Positions 33,934-42,443 are shown, counted from the first letter of the stretch. The stretch is 64,000 nucleotides of DNA from Streptomyces sannanensis (GCF_039536205.1 NZ_BAAAYL010000001.1:1860001-1924000), one strand, 5' to 3'. Notes: generated from the letters alone by a model not told the origin. Made by a program: numbers and translations.

Positions 33934-34143
33934 TCAGGCCTCTTCCGCGTGGAGGCTCATCGGACCGTAGATCTCCGTGCTGTCCTCGAACAGCCGGACC
34001 TGGTCCGCGCCGCCCTCCGTCAGGGCCTTCCAGACCTCGCCGATCCAGGACTCCGCGTCTCCCTGCGTGGTGAACTCCTCCGGCTGCACCGCCGGCTGAA
34101 CCTCCGTACCGTCCGCCTTCTCGAACCGCCACGTCCACGCCAT
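33934..34143 (-). CDS. Small conserved-type hypothetical protein
   Basis: A 69-residue acidic protein: MAWTWRFEKADGTEV, then FTTQGDAESWIGEVWKALTE and VRLFEDSTEIYGPMSLHAEE. It has two beta segments around a helix and no motif I can name. Similar short proteins are widespread in Streptomyces at this place. It is transcribed divergently from the cobU fusion gene. Confidence 0.75.
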   Translation of the reverse strand: MAWTWRFEKADGTEVQPAVQPEEFTTQGDAESWIGEVWKALTEGGADQVRLFEDSTEIYGPMSLHAEEA

Positions 34144-34223
34144 GTCCGCCTCCAGGGTCCGGTTTCCTGCCCGCAGCGTAGCCGGGCGCGCACCGACTGC
34201 GCCGACACGGGAGGATCGTCATC

Positions 34224-35426
34224 GTGGAACTGACTCTGCTCGGCACCGGAGCCCCCAGCGGGCTGCCGCGCCCCGACTGCCCCTGCGCCGCCTGCGCCTC
34301 GGCGCGTGGTGAACAGGCACGTGCCGCGACCGCGCTGCTCGTGGACGACGCGCTGCTGCTCGACCTCACGCCGGGCGCCGCCCTGGCCGCCGCCCGTGCC
34401 GGGCACTCGCTGACCGGTGTACGGCAGGTCCTGCTGACGCATCCGCACGGGGGGCCCGCCGTCGAGCTGCCGCCGGGGCTGCCCACGGCGGGACGGGTGC
34501 CGGACGGCCGGGAGCTGACGCTGATCAGCGGGCACAGGGTGCGGGCCGTCGCCCTGGACGCGCCCGGCACGGGGTACGAGGTCGCGGCACCGGACGGGGA
34601 GCGGCTGCTGTATCTGCCGCCCGGCGGCGGCCCGGCCGGCCTGGACTCCAACGGTCACCTCCAGGCGTACGACATCGTGGTCGCCGATGTCATCGGCCGG
34701 CCCGATGCGCTGGCCCGGCTGCGGGCGTCCGGGGCGGTCGGTCCGACCACCGATGTCGTGGCCGTGCACATCGACCACGACGTGCCGCCCAGCGCCGAAC
34801 TGCACCGGCAGCTGGCGGCCGCGGGCGCGCGGGCGGTGCCCGACGGCACCACGCTGTACGCCGGCGAGTACCACGCGGTGCCCGATGTGCCGCGGCGCAC
34901 ACTGGTGACCGGCGGGGCGCGCTCCGGCAAGTCGTACGAGGCCGAGCGGCGGCTGGAGGCCTTCCCCGACGTGCTGTACGTGGCGACGGGCGGCGGCCGG
35001 GCCGGCGACGCCGAGTGGGCGGCGCGGATCGCCGCGCACCGCGAGCGGCGGCCCAGCTCCTGGCGCACCCTCGAGACCTGCGAGGTCGTGCCACTGCTGG
35101 CGGAGGAGGGTCCGCCGCTGCTGATCGACTGCCTGTCGCTGTGGCTGACGGACGCGATGGACCAGGTCGGCGCCTGGGACGAGGCGGCATGGGAGGCGGG
35201 CGGCGAGGAAACACTGCGCGCCCGGGTGGCGGAGCTCGTCGCCGCGGTGCGGGCGACACGGCGTACGGTCGTCGCGGTGACGAACGAGGTGGGGTCCGGG
35301 GTGGTTCCGGCCACCGCGTCCGGGCGGCGGTTCCGCGACGAGCTGGGGCGGCTCAACGCGGCGTTCGCGGAGGAGTGCGAGCATGTGCTCCTGGTCGTCG
35401 CCGGCCAGGCGCTGCCACTGCGCTGA
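34224..35426 (+). CDS. cobU: CobU adenosylcobinamide kinase with an N-terminal metallo-beta-lactamase-like domain
   Basis: A 400-residue fusion. Residues 1-225 resemble a metallo-beta-lactamase fold (LTLLGTGAPSGLPRPDCPCA, VLLTHPHGGPAVE, VVAVHIDHDVPP), but the HxHxDH zinc motif is reduced to HPHGG, so hydrolase activity is doubtful. Residues 228-400 are CobU: P-loop TLVTGGARSGKSYEAE, PLLIDCLSLWLTDAM and AVTNEVGSGVVPATASGRRF. It phosphorylates adenosylcobinamide and makes the GDP derivative for cobalamin synthesis. The start is GTG 34224 with GGGAGG upstream. It is followed by cobT and, with two membrane genes in between, cobS. Confidence 0.94.
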   Translation: MELTLLGTGAPSGLPRPDCPCAACASARGEQARAATALLVDDALLLDLTPGAALAAARAGHSLTGVRQVLLTHPHGGPAVELPPGLPTAGRVPDGRELTLISGHRVRAVALDAPGTGYEVAAPDGERLLYLPPGGGPAGLDSNGHLQAYDIVVADVIGRPDALARLRASGAVGPTTDVVAVHIDHDVPPSAELHRQLAAAGARAVPDGTTLYAGEYHAVPDVPRRTLVTGGARSGKSYEAERRLEAFPDVLYVATGGGRAGDAEWAARIAAHRERRPSSWRTLETCEVVPLLAEEGPPLLIDCLSLWLTDAMDQVGAWDEAAWEAGGEETLRARVAELVAAVRATRRTVVAVTNEVGSGVVPATASGRRFRDELGRLNAAFAEECEHVLLVVAGQALPLR

Positions 35427-35461
35427 GGTCCGTTGCGAGGTCCGGGGCCTAGGATCACCCT

Positions 35462-36526
35462 GTGCTGAACCTCGACGACTTCTCCGACCTGATCCAGCGC
35501 CCCGACAGCGGTGTGCGGCGCGATGCCGAGGAACGCCGGGAGCGGCTGGTCGTGCCACCCCGGGCGCTCGGGCGGCTGGACGAGCTGGGCGAGTGGCTGT
35601 CGGCCGCGCAGGCGTCCGTACCGGTCAAGCCCATCGAACGGCCGCGGGTGGTGCTGTTCGCCGGTGATCACGGGGTGGCGGAGCTCGGGGTGTCCGGCCG
35701 GGCGGCCGGGACCGCGCACCAGCTGGTGCGGGCCACGCTGGACGGGGAGAGCGCCGCCGCCGTGCTCGCGCGGCGCCTCGGCGCATCGGTGCGGATCGTC
35801 GACGCGGGCCTGGACTGCGACCCCTCGCTGTTGCCGGACGAGGTGGTGCGTCACCGGGTGCGCCGCGGCAGCGGACGTATCGACGTAGAGAACGCCCTCA
35901 CCACGGAGGAGGCCGAACAGGCCGTACGCCTCGGGATGGCGATCGCCGACGAGGAGGCCGACTCCGGCACGGATCTCGTCGTGCTCGGCGATCTGAGCGT
36001 CGGCGGCACGACGGCCGCGGCCGTGCTGATCGCCGCGCTGTGCGGCACGGACGCCTCCGTGGTGACGGGGCGTGGCGGCGCGGGCATCGACGACCTGGCC
36101 TGGATGCGCAAGTGCGCGGCGATCCGGGACTCGCTGCGCCGGGCCCGGCCGGTGCTCGGCGACCAGCTGGAGCTGCTGGCCACGGTCGGCGGCGCCGATC
36201 TGGCCGCGGCGACCGGATTCCTGTTGCAGTGCGCGGTGCGCCGGCTGCCGGTGATCCTGGACGGTGTGGTGTCGGCGGCGTGTGCGCTGGTCGGCCAGCG
36301 GGCCGCGTTCCGGGCGCCGGACTGGTGGCTGGCGGGTCAGCTGAGCGGTGAGCCCGGCCAGGCGAAAGCACTGGACCGGCTGGCGATGAACCCCCTGCTC
36401 GACCAGGGCGTCTCTGTCGGCGAAGGAACTGGTGCACTGCTCGCCCTTCCCCTCGTGCAGGCCGCGGCCGCCCTGGCCGCGGAGCTGCCGGAGCGCGCGG
36501 AGAGCGATTCCGGCGACACGGACTGA
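35462..36526 (+). CDS. cobT: Nicotinate-nucleotide-dimethylbenzimidazole phosphoribosyltransferase
   Basis: A 354-residue enzyme that makes alpha-ribazole phosphate, the lower ligand of cobalamin. Signatures: ALGRLDELGEW, VVLFAGDHGVAELGVS, LGDLSVGGTTAAAVL, VILDGVVSAACAL, and the catalytic Glu in GVSVGEGTGALLALPL. Length is normal. It lies 35 bp after cobU and should share its transcript. Confidence 0.97.
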   Translation: MLNLDDFSDLIQRPDSGVRRDAEERRERLVVPPRALGRLDELGEWLSAAQASVPVKPIERPRVVLFAGDHGVAELGVSGRAAGTAHQLVRATLDGESAAAVLARRLGASVRIVDAGLDCDPSLLPDEVVRHRVRRGSGRIDVENALTTEEAEQAVRLGMAIADEEADSGTDLVVLGDLSVGGTTAAAVLIAALCGTDASVVTGRGGAGIDDLAWMRKCAAIRDSLRRARPVLGDQLELLATVGGADLAAATGFLLQCAVRRLPVILDGVVSAACALVGQRAAFRAPDWWLAGQLSGEPGQAKALDRLAMNPLLDQGVSVGEGTGALLALPLVQAAAALAAELPERAESDSGDTD

Positions 36527-36580
36527 CCGGCCCGTGGAGCGCGGTGCCCCGACACGATCGTGCTACGAGGGGATGGTCCG

Positions 36581-37273
36581 GTGCTCGGTGAATGGGCGTC
36601 GCTGTACACGACCGTACGCACCGCGCTGGCCGCCCGGCGTTGGCGGGCCGTCCCGATGACGCTCGGGGCGGTCTGTCTGACGGCGCTGTTCCAGCTGGTG
36701 CAGAACCAGCCATGGGGCTTCGGTCCGGTGCAGACCGTCGGTTCCGTACAGGCACAGGACCCCCTGTGGGAGTCGCTGCTGCGCACCCCGCTGTCGCTGT
36801 TCGTGCCCGCGCTCGATCTGCCGGTGTGGGGCGCGCTCGCACAGATCCTGCTGGTGTTCGGCATCGCCGAGATCTGTCTCGGGCGCCGACGCACCCTGGT
36901 GATCGCGTATGTGTCGACGCTGGCCGGGACGTTGTACGCGCGGATCGGCCTCGCACTGGGCCCGGAGAGCCCGCTGGGCCTGCCCGCGTCCGACGCGGTC
37001 GTCGTCGACACCGGTCCGTCCGCGGCGGTCGTGGGGCTGGCGCTCTACGTCTGCTGGCTGCGCCGGGCCCGGTGGACCGGGGCGCTGGTGATCGTGGCGA
37101 TGGTCGTCGAGGTGCTGATCAAGAACAACCTCGCGGGCAAGGAGCATCTGACGGCCGTCGCCGCGGTCCTGGTGCTGTGCGCGGTCTCGGCGGTACGGGC
37201 CGGCCGGCCGGCTCAGCGCCCGGTGCCGGGCCCGGACCGGGGATCACGGTCCTGGGCCGAGACCTTCTCCTGA
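36581..37273 (+). CDS. Rhomboid-like integral membrane protein without visible active site
   Basis: A 230-residue protein starting at GTG 36581 with GAGGGG upstream. It has about six hydrophobic helices (MTLGAVCLTALFQLV, LAQILLVFGIAEICL, VVGLALYVCWL, LVIVAMVVEVLI). GIAEICLG and NNLAGKEHLTAVAAVLVLCA look like the rhomboid-like family, but no Ser-His dyad in the usual GxSG context is visible. It lies between cobT and cobS. Its 3' end overlaps the convergent gene by 61 bp. Confidence 0.8.
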   Translation: MLGEWASLYTTVRTALAARRWRAVPMTLGAVCLTALFQLVQNQPWGFGPVQTVGSVQAQDPLWESLLRTPLSLFVPALDLPVWGALAQILLVFGIAEICLGRRRTLVIAYVSTLAGTLYARIGLALGPESPLGLPASDAVVVDTGPSAAVVGLALYVCWLRRARWTGALVIVAMVVEVLIKNNLAGKEHLTAVAAVLVLCAVSAVRAGRPAQRPVPGPDRGSRSWAETFS

Positions 37274-38004
37274 AAGCCGCCGATCAGATCCTGGAATCTG
37301 CGCCGGGGGCCGGCCCAGCGGCGGTCGTGCCGGTAGGCCCGCAGCCGCGCCCTGGCGCGGGCCTTCGGGCGCCGGGCGTACAGCCGTCTCGCCCACGGGG
37401 AGCCGGGCCGGGCCAGCCGGACCGCGCCGAACACCGCGACCAGCGGCACCAGGCAGCCGATCAGCCCCATCCGCAGCTTGCCCTTGAACAGCGTGACGAC
37501 GGCGAAGCAGAAATTGAGCAGCAGTACGACGATCACCAGGCGCCGGTCGGTCTGCTCCTCGGCGGTCATGTCGTTCACCCCGAACGGCGCGAAACCGCAC
37601 AGAAGCAGCAGCACCAGAGCCACCGTCATGACGACCGTCTCCACGCTCTGGCGGCCCTGATCGCTCCAGTACACGTCGTCGAGATGCAGGATCAGCGCGA
37701 ACTCGTCGAGCAGCAGCCCCGCGCCGATACCGAACACCACCGCGGACACCGCCAGGCCCACATCACTCTCGAAAGCCGCCACCGCCCCGAAGCCGCCCGC
37801 GACGGTCAGCAGCACGCCCGGCACCACATGGTGGATGTGCACCCCGCCCGACACGACATTGCGGAACGGCCCCCTGCCGGCCCGGATCATCCGGGTGATC
37901 GCCCGCGTCACCACAAAGGTCAGCACGAAGGAGGCCAGGGCGAGAAGCAGCGGCAGCTTCCCCGGCTCGAGGATGTTGCGGTAGAACCAACCCACGCGAC
38001 TCAC
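37213..38004 (-). CDS. Integral membrane protein, function unknown
   Basis: A 263-residue protein with about seven transmembrane helices and a basic C-terminal tail (RRPKARARARLRAYRHDRRW). Notable residues in the membrane part are VSGGVHIHHVVPGVLL and LLLDEFALILHLDDVYW, with His and Asp residues in or near helices that could bind metal. I do not recognise a characterised family. The start is GTG 38004 or GTG 37995. It is divergent from cobS by 30 bp. Its last 61 bp overlap the end of the rhomboid-like gene on the other strand. Confidence 0.85.
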   Translation of the reverse strand: MSRVGWFYRNILEPGKLPLLLALASFVLTFVVTRAITRMIRAGRGPFRNVVSGGVHIHHVVPGVLLTVAGGFGAVAAFESDVGLAVSAVVFGIGAGLLLDEFALILHLDDVYWSDQGRQSVETVVMTVALVLLLLCGFAPFGVNDMTAEEQTDRRLVIVVLLLNFCFAVVTLFKGKLRMGLIGCLVPLVAVFGAVRLARPGSPWARRLYARRPKARARARLRAYRHDRRWAGPRRRFQDLIGGFQEKVSAQDRDPRSGPGTGR

Positions 38005-38034
38005 GGTGCCACGGAGCCGGATAGCCTGCGCGCG

Positions 38035-38808
38035 ATGAATCCCATGGACGGCATACGTTTCGCCTTCGGCACCCTGACCGTGCTCCCTGTACGGGTGACG
38101 CGCTGGGACCGCGAGGCGGCCCGCGCCGGAATGCTGGCAGCCCCACTGGCCGGTCTGGTCGTCGGTCTTCTCGCGGCGGCGGCCGGCGGGCTGCTGCTGT
38201 TCCTGGGCTCGGGGCCGCTGCTCGCCGCGGTGGCCACGGCGGCCGTGCCCGCCGCCCTCACCCGCGGACTGCATCTCGACGGACTCGCGGACACCGCCGA
38301 CGGGCTCGGCAGCGGCAAACCCGCCGAGGACGCGCTGCGCATCATGAAGCAGTCGGACATCGGCCCGTTCGGGGTCATCACGCTGGCCCTGGTCCTGCTG
38401 GCCCAGGTGGCGGCACTGGCCGAGCTCTACGCCGACGGCTGGACGCGCGGCGCCGTCGCCGCCGTGCTCGCCGCGGTCGCCGCCCGGCTCGCCCTCACCC
38501 TCGCCTGCCGCCCTGGCGTCCCCCCGGCCCGCCCCGAGGGCCTGGGCGCGGCGGTCGCAGGGACGGTCCCGCTTCGTGCGGCCGTGGCCGTCGCCGTGCT
38601 GGTCACAGTGGCCTGCGCGGGCGCGGGCGCGCTGTTCGGTGGGTACGGGGCGCTGCGTCATGGCGCCGCGGTGGCGGCCGCCCTGGGCGCCGCGCAGGTG
38701 TTGCTGCGCCACTGTGTGCGCCGCTTCGGCGGGGTGACCGGCGATGTCTTCGGCGGGCTCGCCGAGACCGCGGCGACCACCGCGTTGGTCATTCTGACGC
38801 TGGGCTGA
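38035..38808 (+). CDS. cobS: Adenosylcobinamide-GDP ribazoletransferase (cobalamin synthase)
   Basis: A 257-residue membrane enzyme that joins adenosylcobinamide-GDP and alpha-ribazole, the last step of cobalamin synthesis. Signatures: FAFGTLTVLPVRVTRWD, LTRGLHLDGLADTADGLGSG with the metal-binding Asp residues, RIMKQSDIGPFGVITLAL and RRFGGVTGDVFGGLAETAA. It completes the cobU-cobT-cobS set. It starts at ATG 38035 with a short leader, so it may also have its own promoter. Confidence 0.97.
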   Translation: MNPMDGIRFAFGTLTVLPVRVTRWDREAARAGMLAAPLAGLVVGLLAAAAGGLLLFLGSGPLLAAVATAAVPAALTRGLHLDGLADTADGLGSGKPAEDALRIMKQSDIGPFGVITLALVLLAQVAALAELYADGWTRGAVAAVLAAVAARLALTLACRPGVPPARPEGLGAAVAGTVPLRAAVAVAVLVTVACAGAGALFGGYGALRHGAAVAAALGAAQVLLRHCVRRFGGVTGDVFGGLAETAATTALVILTLG

Positions 38809-38851
38809 CCCGGACATGACGACTCGTTGGACTGTGGTACAGACTCTCCGT

Positions 38852-39283
38852 ATGCCGCGACGACTGTTATCGCCTCTTCTCATCCCGCTGGCCCTGGGCC
38901 TGGCGGGCTGCAGCCAACCCCGGGTATGCACCCTGATCGGGGCGGACTCCGGGGTCACGGTGCGCTGGCGTTCCGCGGACTTCGCCGACGCCGGTCCGGC
39001 CACCTTCCGGCTGTGCGTCCGGGACACATGCGAGGAGCACACCTTGGACGTCAGCCAGAACGAGGAAGGGTTCCTGACGCTGCGACTGCCGGACGACATC
39101 GGTGCCGTCACAGTACCGGTGCGCTTCACGGTCACCCCGATCGCCGGCGGGCAGGCCGTCCTCGACGCGCGGGCGAACGCCCGGCTGAAGGAGTCGCACC
39201 CCAATGGCGAGGAATGCTCATTCACGGTCTTTCAGGCAGGTTTCCGCGCGGACCGATCCAAGGGCCTCACCTCCAGCTACTGA
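38852..39283 (+). CDS. Small lipoprotein
   Basis: A 143-residue protein starting at ATG 38852 with a clear lipobox (LLIPLALGLAGC). The mature part is beta-rich with four Cys (PRVCTLIGAD, FRLCVRDTCEEH, EECSFTVF), suggesting two disulfides and an Ig-like fold. Function unknown. It is the last core gene before the second accessory region. Confidence 0.82.
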   Translation: MPRRLLSPLLIPLALGLAGCSQPRVCTLIGADSGVTVRWRSADFADAGPATFRLCVRDTCEEHTLDVSQNEEGFLTLRLPDDIGAVTVPVRFTVTPIAGGQAVLDARANARLKESHPNGEECSFTVFQAGFRADRSKGLTSSY

Positions 39284-39289
39284 GCGCGC

Positions 39290-39418
39290 CGTTCGCTCAG
39301 CAGGCCCTGCGCCAGGCGCCCACGCGTCTCATGGGGCGCGCTCCCGGGCGTGCGGCAGGGTGCCTCAGGGGGCGGGGCGCCGCCCGGGGTCGCGACACGG
39401 GCGTCGGGCGGTGCGGGT
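39290..39418 (-). pseudogene. Deleted partial copy of the GH114/spherulin-4 gene junction
   Basis: 39322-39369 matches 44657-44704 at about 43 of 48 bases, and 39387-39415 matches the next block (GGTCGCGAC, then GGGCGTCGGGCGG) near 44740-44768 after a gap of about 18 nt. So it repeats the start of the GH114 gene and the end of the spherulin-4 gene. Just to the left, 39308-39321 (GCGCCAGGCGCCC) matches the 3' end of the GH114 gene near 43892, with the whole gene body missing in between. It encodes nothing. The following 39419-39531 shows nothing I can assign. Confidence 0.7.
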
Positions 39419-39531
39419 CCCGCGCCGGGCGGGTGGCTCAAGGTGCTGTACGTGGCCGGACAGCTGGCCGGCGCCTGGCGCCGCCGACGCCGGGGCTGAG
39501 AAGTGGACGACCTGCCCCCGGCGCCCTCTGC

Positions 39532-39999
39532 TCAGGCAGCCCGGGCCAGGTCGGACGTCGGCGCGAGCTCGAACCACAACAGCTTGCCGCCCCGCCCGAA
39601 GAGGTCGTCGCCCAGCAGGTGTCCACCCCAGTTGTCGGCACAGAGCTGCACCAGCAGCAGCCCACGCCCGCCGTCGGAGTCAACCGTGCCCACGCCGGGC
39701 ACCGCAGCCCCGGGCGGCTTGTCGAACGGCGCCGGAATGACGGGGTTGGTGTCCCACACGCCGACCCGCAGCCATCCGCCCTCCATGGACCGCAGCCGCA
39801 GAGCGGCAGGCCCGTCGGAGTGCCGGTAGGCATTGGTGACCAGCTCGCAGACCAACAGCTCCGCAGTGTCGAGTAGTTCTCCCATGTCGTGCCCGCCGAG
39901 CACGGCCCGCAGGGTCATCCGTGCCACGCGCGGGGCGCGTGGATCGTGAGGGAGCTGGAGACTGTACGACCAGGGTGCGTGCGGGGATACGGTGTCCAC
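39532..39999 (-). CDS. RsbW-type ATP-binding protein (anti-sigma-factor-like kinase)
   Basis: A 155-residue HATPase_c_2 domain. N box: LLVCELVTNAYRHSDGPAAL; G1: VGVWDTNPVIP; G2: DSDGGRGLLLVQLCADNWG. Streptomyces have many such stand-alone kinases, most without a known partner; some act as anti-sigma factors. The start is GTG 39999, which has AAGGAG 6 nt upstream; the ATG at 40014 lacks one. It is divergent from an XRE/DUF397 pair, a common grouping, which suggests one regulatory unit. Confidence 0.92.
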   Translation of the reverse strand: MDTVSPHAPWSYSLQLPHDPRAPRVARMTLRAVLGGHDMGELLDTAELLVCELVTNAYRHSDGPAALRLRSMEGGWLRVGVWDTNPVIPAPFDKPPGAAVPGVGTVDSDGGRGLLLVQLCADNWGGHLLGDDLFGRGGKLLWFELAPTSDLARAA

Positions 40000-40236
40000 G
40001 GAAGTCTCCTTCAAGGAGGTGGAGTTGGATCACTGGCGACAAGACTGCGCGGTGGCAGTGCCGCGACTCCGATATGACGCGGTGCGCTTCCGGCTTACCA
40101 ATCAAGCCAGTTGAGTGGCCTGAGTCACACCGTAGGCGAGCCACTGGGATACTTGCTACCAGTTCATAGAGAACTACCCAAAGTGACCTCCTGTGGGCGA
40201 TGCATCCGCACGTATGTGCACGCAGAACGGAGAGCC

Positions 40237-41088
40237 GTGCCCCCCAGCACAACCCCCACCCTTCGCCAGCAACGGCTCGGCATCGAGCTGCGAAAGCTCC
40301 GGGAGCATGCCGGTCTGACGTCAACCAGCGCCGCATCCCTGCTCGGCATCAGCCAAGCACGCATCAGCAGCATCGAGTCGGGTCGCTATCCGGTAAGCGC
40401 CGAACGTGTACGGGCCTTCGCCCGTAGCTACGACTGCGCCGACCACGCACTTATCGAGGCCCTGTGCGCCATGACCGGGGGACGCTCCCGGGGCTGGTGG
40501 GACGATTACCGCGAATATCTCCCCGCCGCCCTCGTCAATCTGGCCGAACTCGAGTACCACGCCAGTGAATTGCGGGTCGCCCTCGTCATCCACATCCCAG
40601 CGCTGCTACAAACGACCGACCATGCGCGGACTCTGTTCAGCGAGGTGGCGCCACCCCTGCTGCCCTACGAGGTGGAGCACCGCCTGTCCCACCGCGTCAA
40701 GCGCCAGGGGATCCTCTACGGGGACCACCCGATCCAGTACACCGCAGTAATCCACGAGGCAGCTCTGCGCATGGGCTTCGGTGGCCCGAAGATCGCCAGA
40801 GCCCAGCTCCGGCACCTCATCGACATGAGCGAGCACGACAACATCACCGTGAGGCTGCTTCCCTTCGGAAGCAGCCCGTTCCCAGGGACAGGGCAGTCCA
40901 TCGACTACGCATCCGGGCCGGTGCCACAACTCGACACCGTGCAACTCGACACCCACTTCGGCTGCGAGTTCCTCGATGCCGAGGCTCAGCTCGTCAAGTT
41001 CCGGTCCGTGCTCGACCGCATGGAGGCAGCAGCCCTCCGGCCGGCCGAGTCACGCAACTTCATCCATCAGCTCGCGCAAGAGATCTGA
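40237..41088 (+). CDS. XRE-family regulator with DUF5753 domain
   Basis: A 283-residue regulator starting at GTG 40237 with GGAGAG upstream. Its helix-turn-helix is LGIELRKLREHAGLTSTSAA and LGISQARISSIESGRYPVSA. The DUF5753 domain follows with LVIHIPALLQTTDHARTLFS, AVIHEAALRMGFGG and VRLLPFGSSPFPGTGQS. It is followed by a DUF397 gene 13 bp downstream and faces an RsbW-type kinase, as in WhiJ-like units. The open frame upstream to 40111 lies in the promoter region and has no support. Confidence 0.93.
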   Translation: MPPSTTPTLRQQRLGIELRKLREHAGLTSTSAASLLGISQARISSIESGRYPVSAERVRAFARSYDCADHALIEALCAMTGGRSRGWWDDYREYLPAALVNLAELEYHASELRVALVIHIPALLQTTDHARTLFSEVAPPLLPYEVEHRLSHRVKRQGILYGDHPIQYTAVIHEAALRMGFGGPKIARAQLRHLIDMSEHDNITVRLLPFGSSPFPGTGQSIDYASGPVPQLDTVQLDTHFGCEFLDAEAQLVKFRSVLDRMEAAALRPAESRNFIHQLAQEI

Positions 41089-41101
41089 GAGGCAGTGCGA
41101 A

Positions 41102-41317
41102 GTGTCCACGCTCCAGTGGCGGAAGTCCTCCTACAGCGGCGACGGCTCCAACTGCGTCTGCGTCGCCGTCTCCCCTGACGGAACTGTCCTCCTCCGCGAC
41201 AGCAAGGCCCCCGAGACCACCGTCACCACCACGCCCCACGCACTGCGCGCACTCATCGCCGCTCTTGCCTCGGAGAGACTCGGGCCGAGCCCCTCAGTCA
41301 CGAGCATCCCGCACTGA
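41102..41317 (+). CDS. DUF397 protein
   Basis: A 71-residue DUF397 protein starting at GTG 41102. The core is LQWRKSSYSGDGSNCVCVAV and VLLRDSKAPETTVTTTP. It is partner of the preceding XRE regulator. It is the last intact gene before a stretch of mobile-element remnants. Confidence 0.92.
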   Translation: MSTLQWRKSSYSGDGSNCVCVAVSPDGTVLLRDSKAPETTVTTTPHALRALIAALASERLGPSPSVTSIPH

Positions 41318-41359
41318 TCATCAGGACGGCCACGGACCTGATTCCCACCACAATCGCTT

Positions 41360-41640
41360 ATGGCTTTGCATGCCTACCTGAAGTACTGGCTAGAGAACGT
41401 CGCCGCCCACCACCTGAGCGAGAACACCCACACCGCTACACCGCCTGCGTTCGGCGAGAAGAAGCTCACCAAGCTCACTGCCAAGGACGTCCGCACCTGG
41501 CTCAACCAGCTCCGCATAACCTGCCAGTGCTGCACCCGCGGCCTCGACACCCGGCGTGACCAGCCCTGCTGCTGCGCAGTACTGGGACCTCCTCCACAAC
41601 AGTGACGACGTCTACATCTGGGGCCGCAAGCCCGGCCCCT
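41360..41640 (+). pseudogene. Tyrosine-recombinase (integrase) N-terminal fragment plus a foreign 3' end
   Basis: YLKYWLENVAAHHLSENTHT and KLTKLTAKDVRTWLNQLRIT, CQCCTRGLD are the core-binding domain of Streptomyces integrative-element integrases. About ten residues are missing after ENTHT, and no catalytic domain (R-H-R-Y) follows. After the frame is lost, another frame gives QYWDLLHNSDDVYIWGRKPG and a stop at about 41643, the 3' end of an unrelated gene. It is the relic of an integrated element. Confidence 0.75.
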
Positions 41641-41665
41641 GACAGCCGCCTCGACAAAGGCACGA

Positions 41666-41710
41666 CAAGGACCGCCCCCGGCAGACGCGTGGCTGCCGGG
41701 GGCGGTCTTG
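41666..41710 (+). terminator. Hairpin terminator
   Basis: CAAGGACCGCCCCCGGCAG pairs with CTGCCGGGGGCGGTCTTG (one bulged G, 8-nt loop) and is followed by TTCTC. It sits after the integrase relic. Between 41711 and 42043 there is only decayed sequence. On the minus strand a frame with FKTSDRAVEEIRRRVSEAPA, ending in a hydrophobic IALVLAVLALGIG (stop at 41742), looks like the tail of a lost membrane protein without a start. Confidence 0.85.
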
Positions 41711-42043
41711 TTCTCACGCCTGCCGAGTCATCAGGCAGTAATCATCCAATGCCCAGCGCAAGTACTGCCAGGACCAGAGCAATGTCGGCAGACCAGCACC
41801 GACGAACGATCGTGCGTTGCACGAGGTTGGCCTTTTGCCGCGAAGCAGGGGCTTCCGACACTCGCCTTCGAATCTCCTCGACCGCCCGGTCAGACGTCTT
41901 GAAGAAGAGATCGAGAACCGCCGAAAGCGACGGCTGTCGGCAACAGGTGAAATGAGGGCCACGGACGGCGGATCAAAAGCGGGCCACTCCCGGATCTCTT
42001 GATCATCCTGACTTCACTGGACTGGAGTCAGGAGGAAGCGAGG

Positions 42044-42331
42044 GTGATCCACGTGGAGGACTGGGCCGAGATCCGTCGGCTGCACCGGACCGAGGGGCTG
42101 TCGGCCCGGGCGGTGGCCCGGCAGCTGGGGATCTCCAGAAGTACGGTGCTGCGGGCGGTGGCCTCGGACCGGCCGCCGGCCTACCAGCGGGCGCCGAAGG
42201 GCTCGGCGGTGGACGCGGTCGAGCCGGCCATCCGGGAACTGTTGAAGCAGACCCCGCCGATGCCCGCCCCACGCAAAACGCTCGGCTGGGAAACCCCGGC
42301 CGAGCGCCTGCATAAACTGCTCGCAGCCTGA
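42044..42331 (+). pseudogene. Chimeric transposase remnant (IS21-type 5' end, IS30-type 3' end)
   Basis: From GTG 42044, behind AGGAGG, the protein starts like an IS21 IstA transposase: VEDWAEIRRLHRTEGLSARA, RQLGISRSTVLRAVASDRPP, APKGSAVDAVEPAIRELL. After about 75 residues it switches to RKTLGWETPAERLHKLLA, which is the usual C-terminus of IS30-type transposases. There is no catalytic DDE core. It probably arose when one element inserted in another and the middle was lost. The sequence just after it (GTGTTGC, then CGACCACC, 42345-42362) could be an IS30 end. Confidence 0.7.
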
Positions 42332-42443
42332 TCAGCATGACGACGTGTTGCTACAAAGCGACCACCTCTGTCCGGGCTTCCGGGCTTTATGCCGGATGCC
42401 GAAAATCAGAACTTCTCCGTCGAGCCGAGGGTAAAGCCATGGG

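Noticed and set aside
39322..39418. Short gene ending LYVAGQLAGAWRRRRRG
   Set aside because: The segment is explained as a deleted copy of the GH114/GH135 junction; the frame has no start or motif.
41714..41962. 82-codon minus-strand frame starting MALISPVADSRRF
   Set aside because: It is a shadow: the neighbouring frame carries the plausible protein-like sequence (FKTSDRAVEEIRRR...IALVLAVLALGIG), and that one has no start, so neither is called as a gene.
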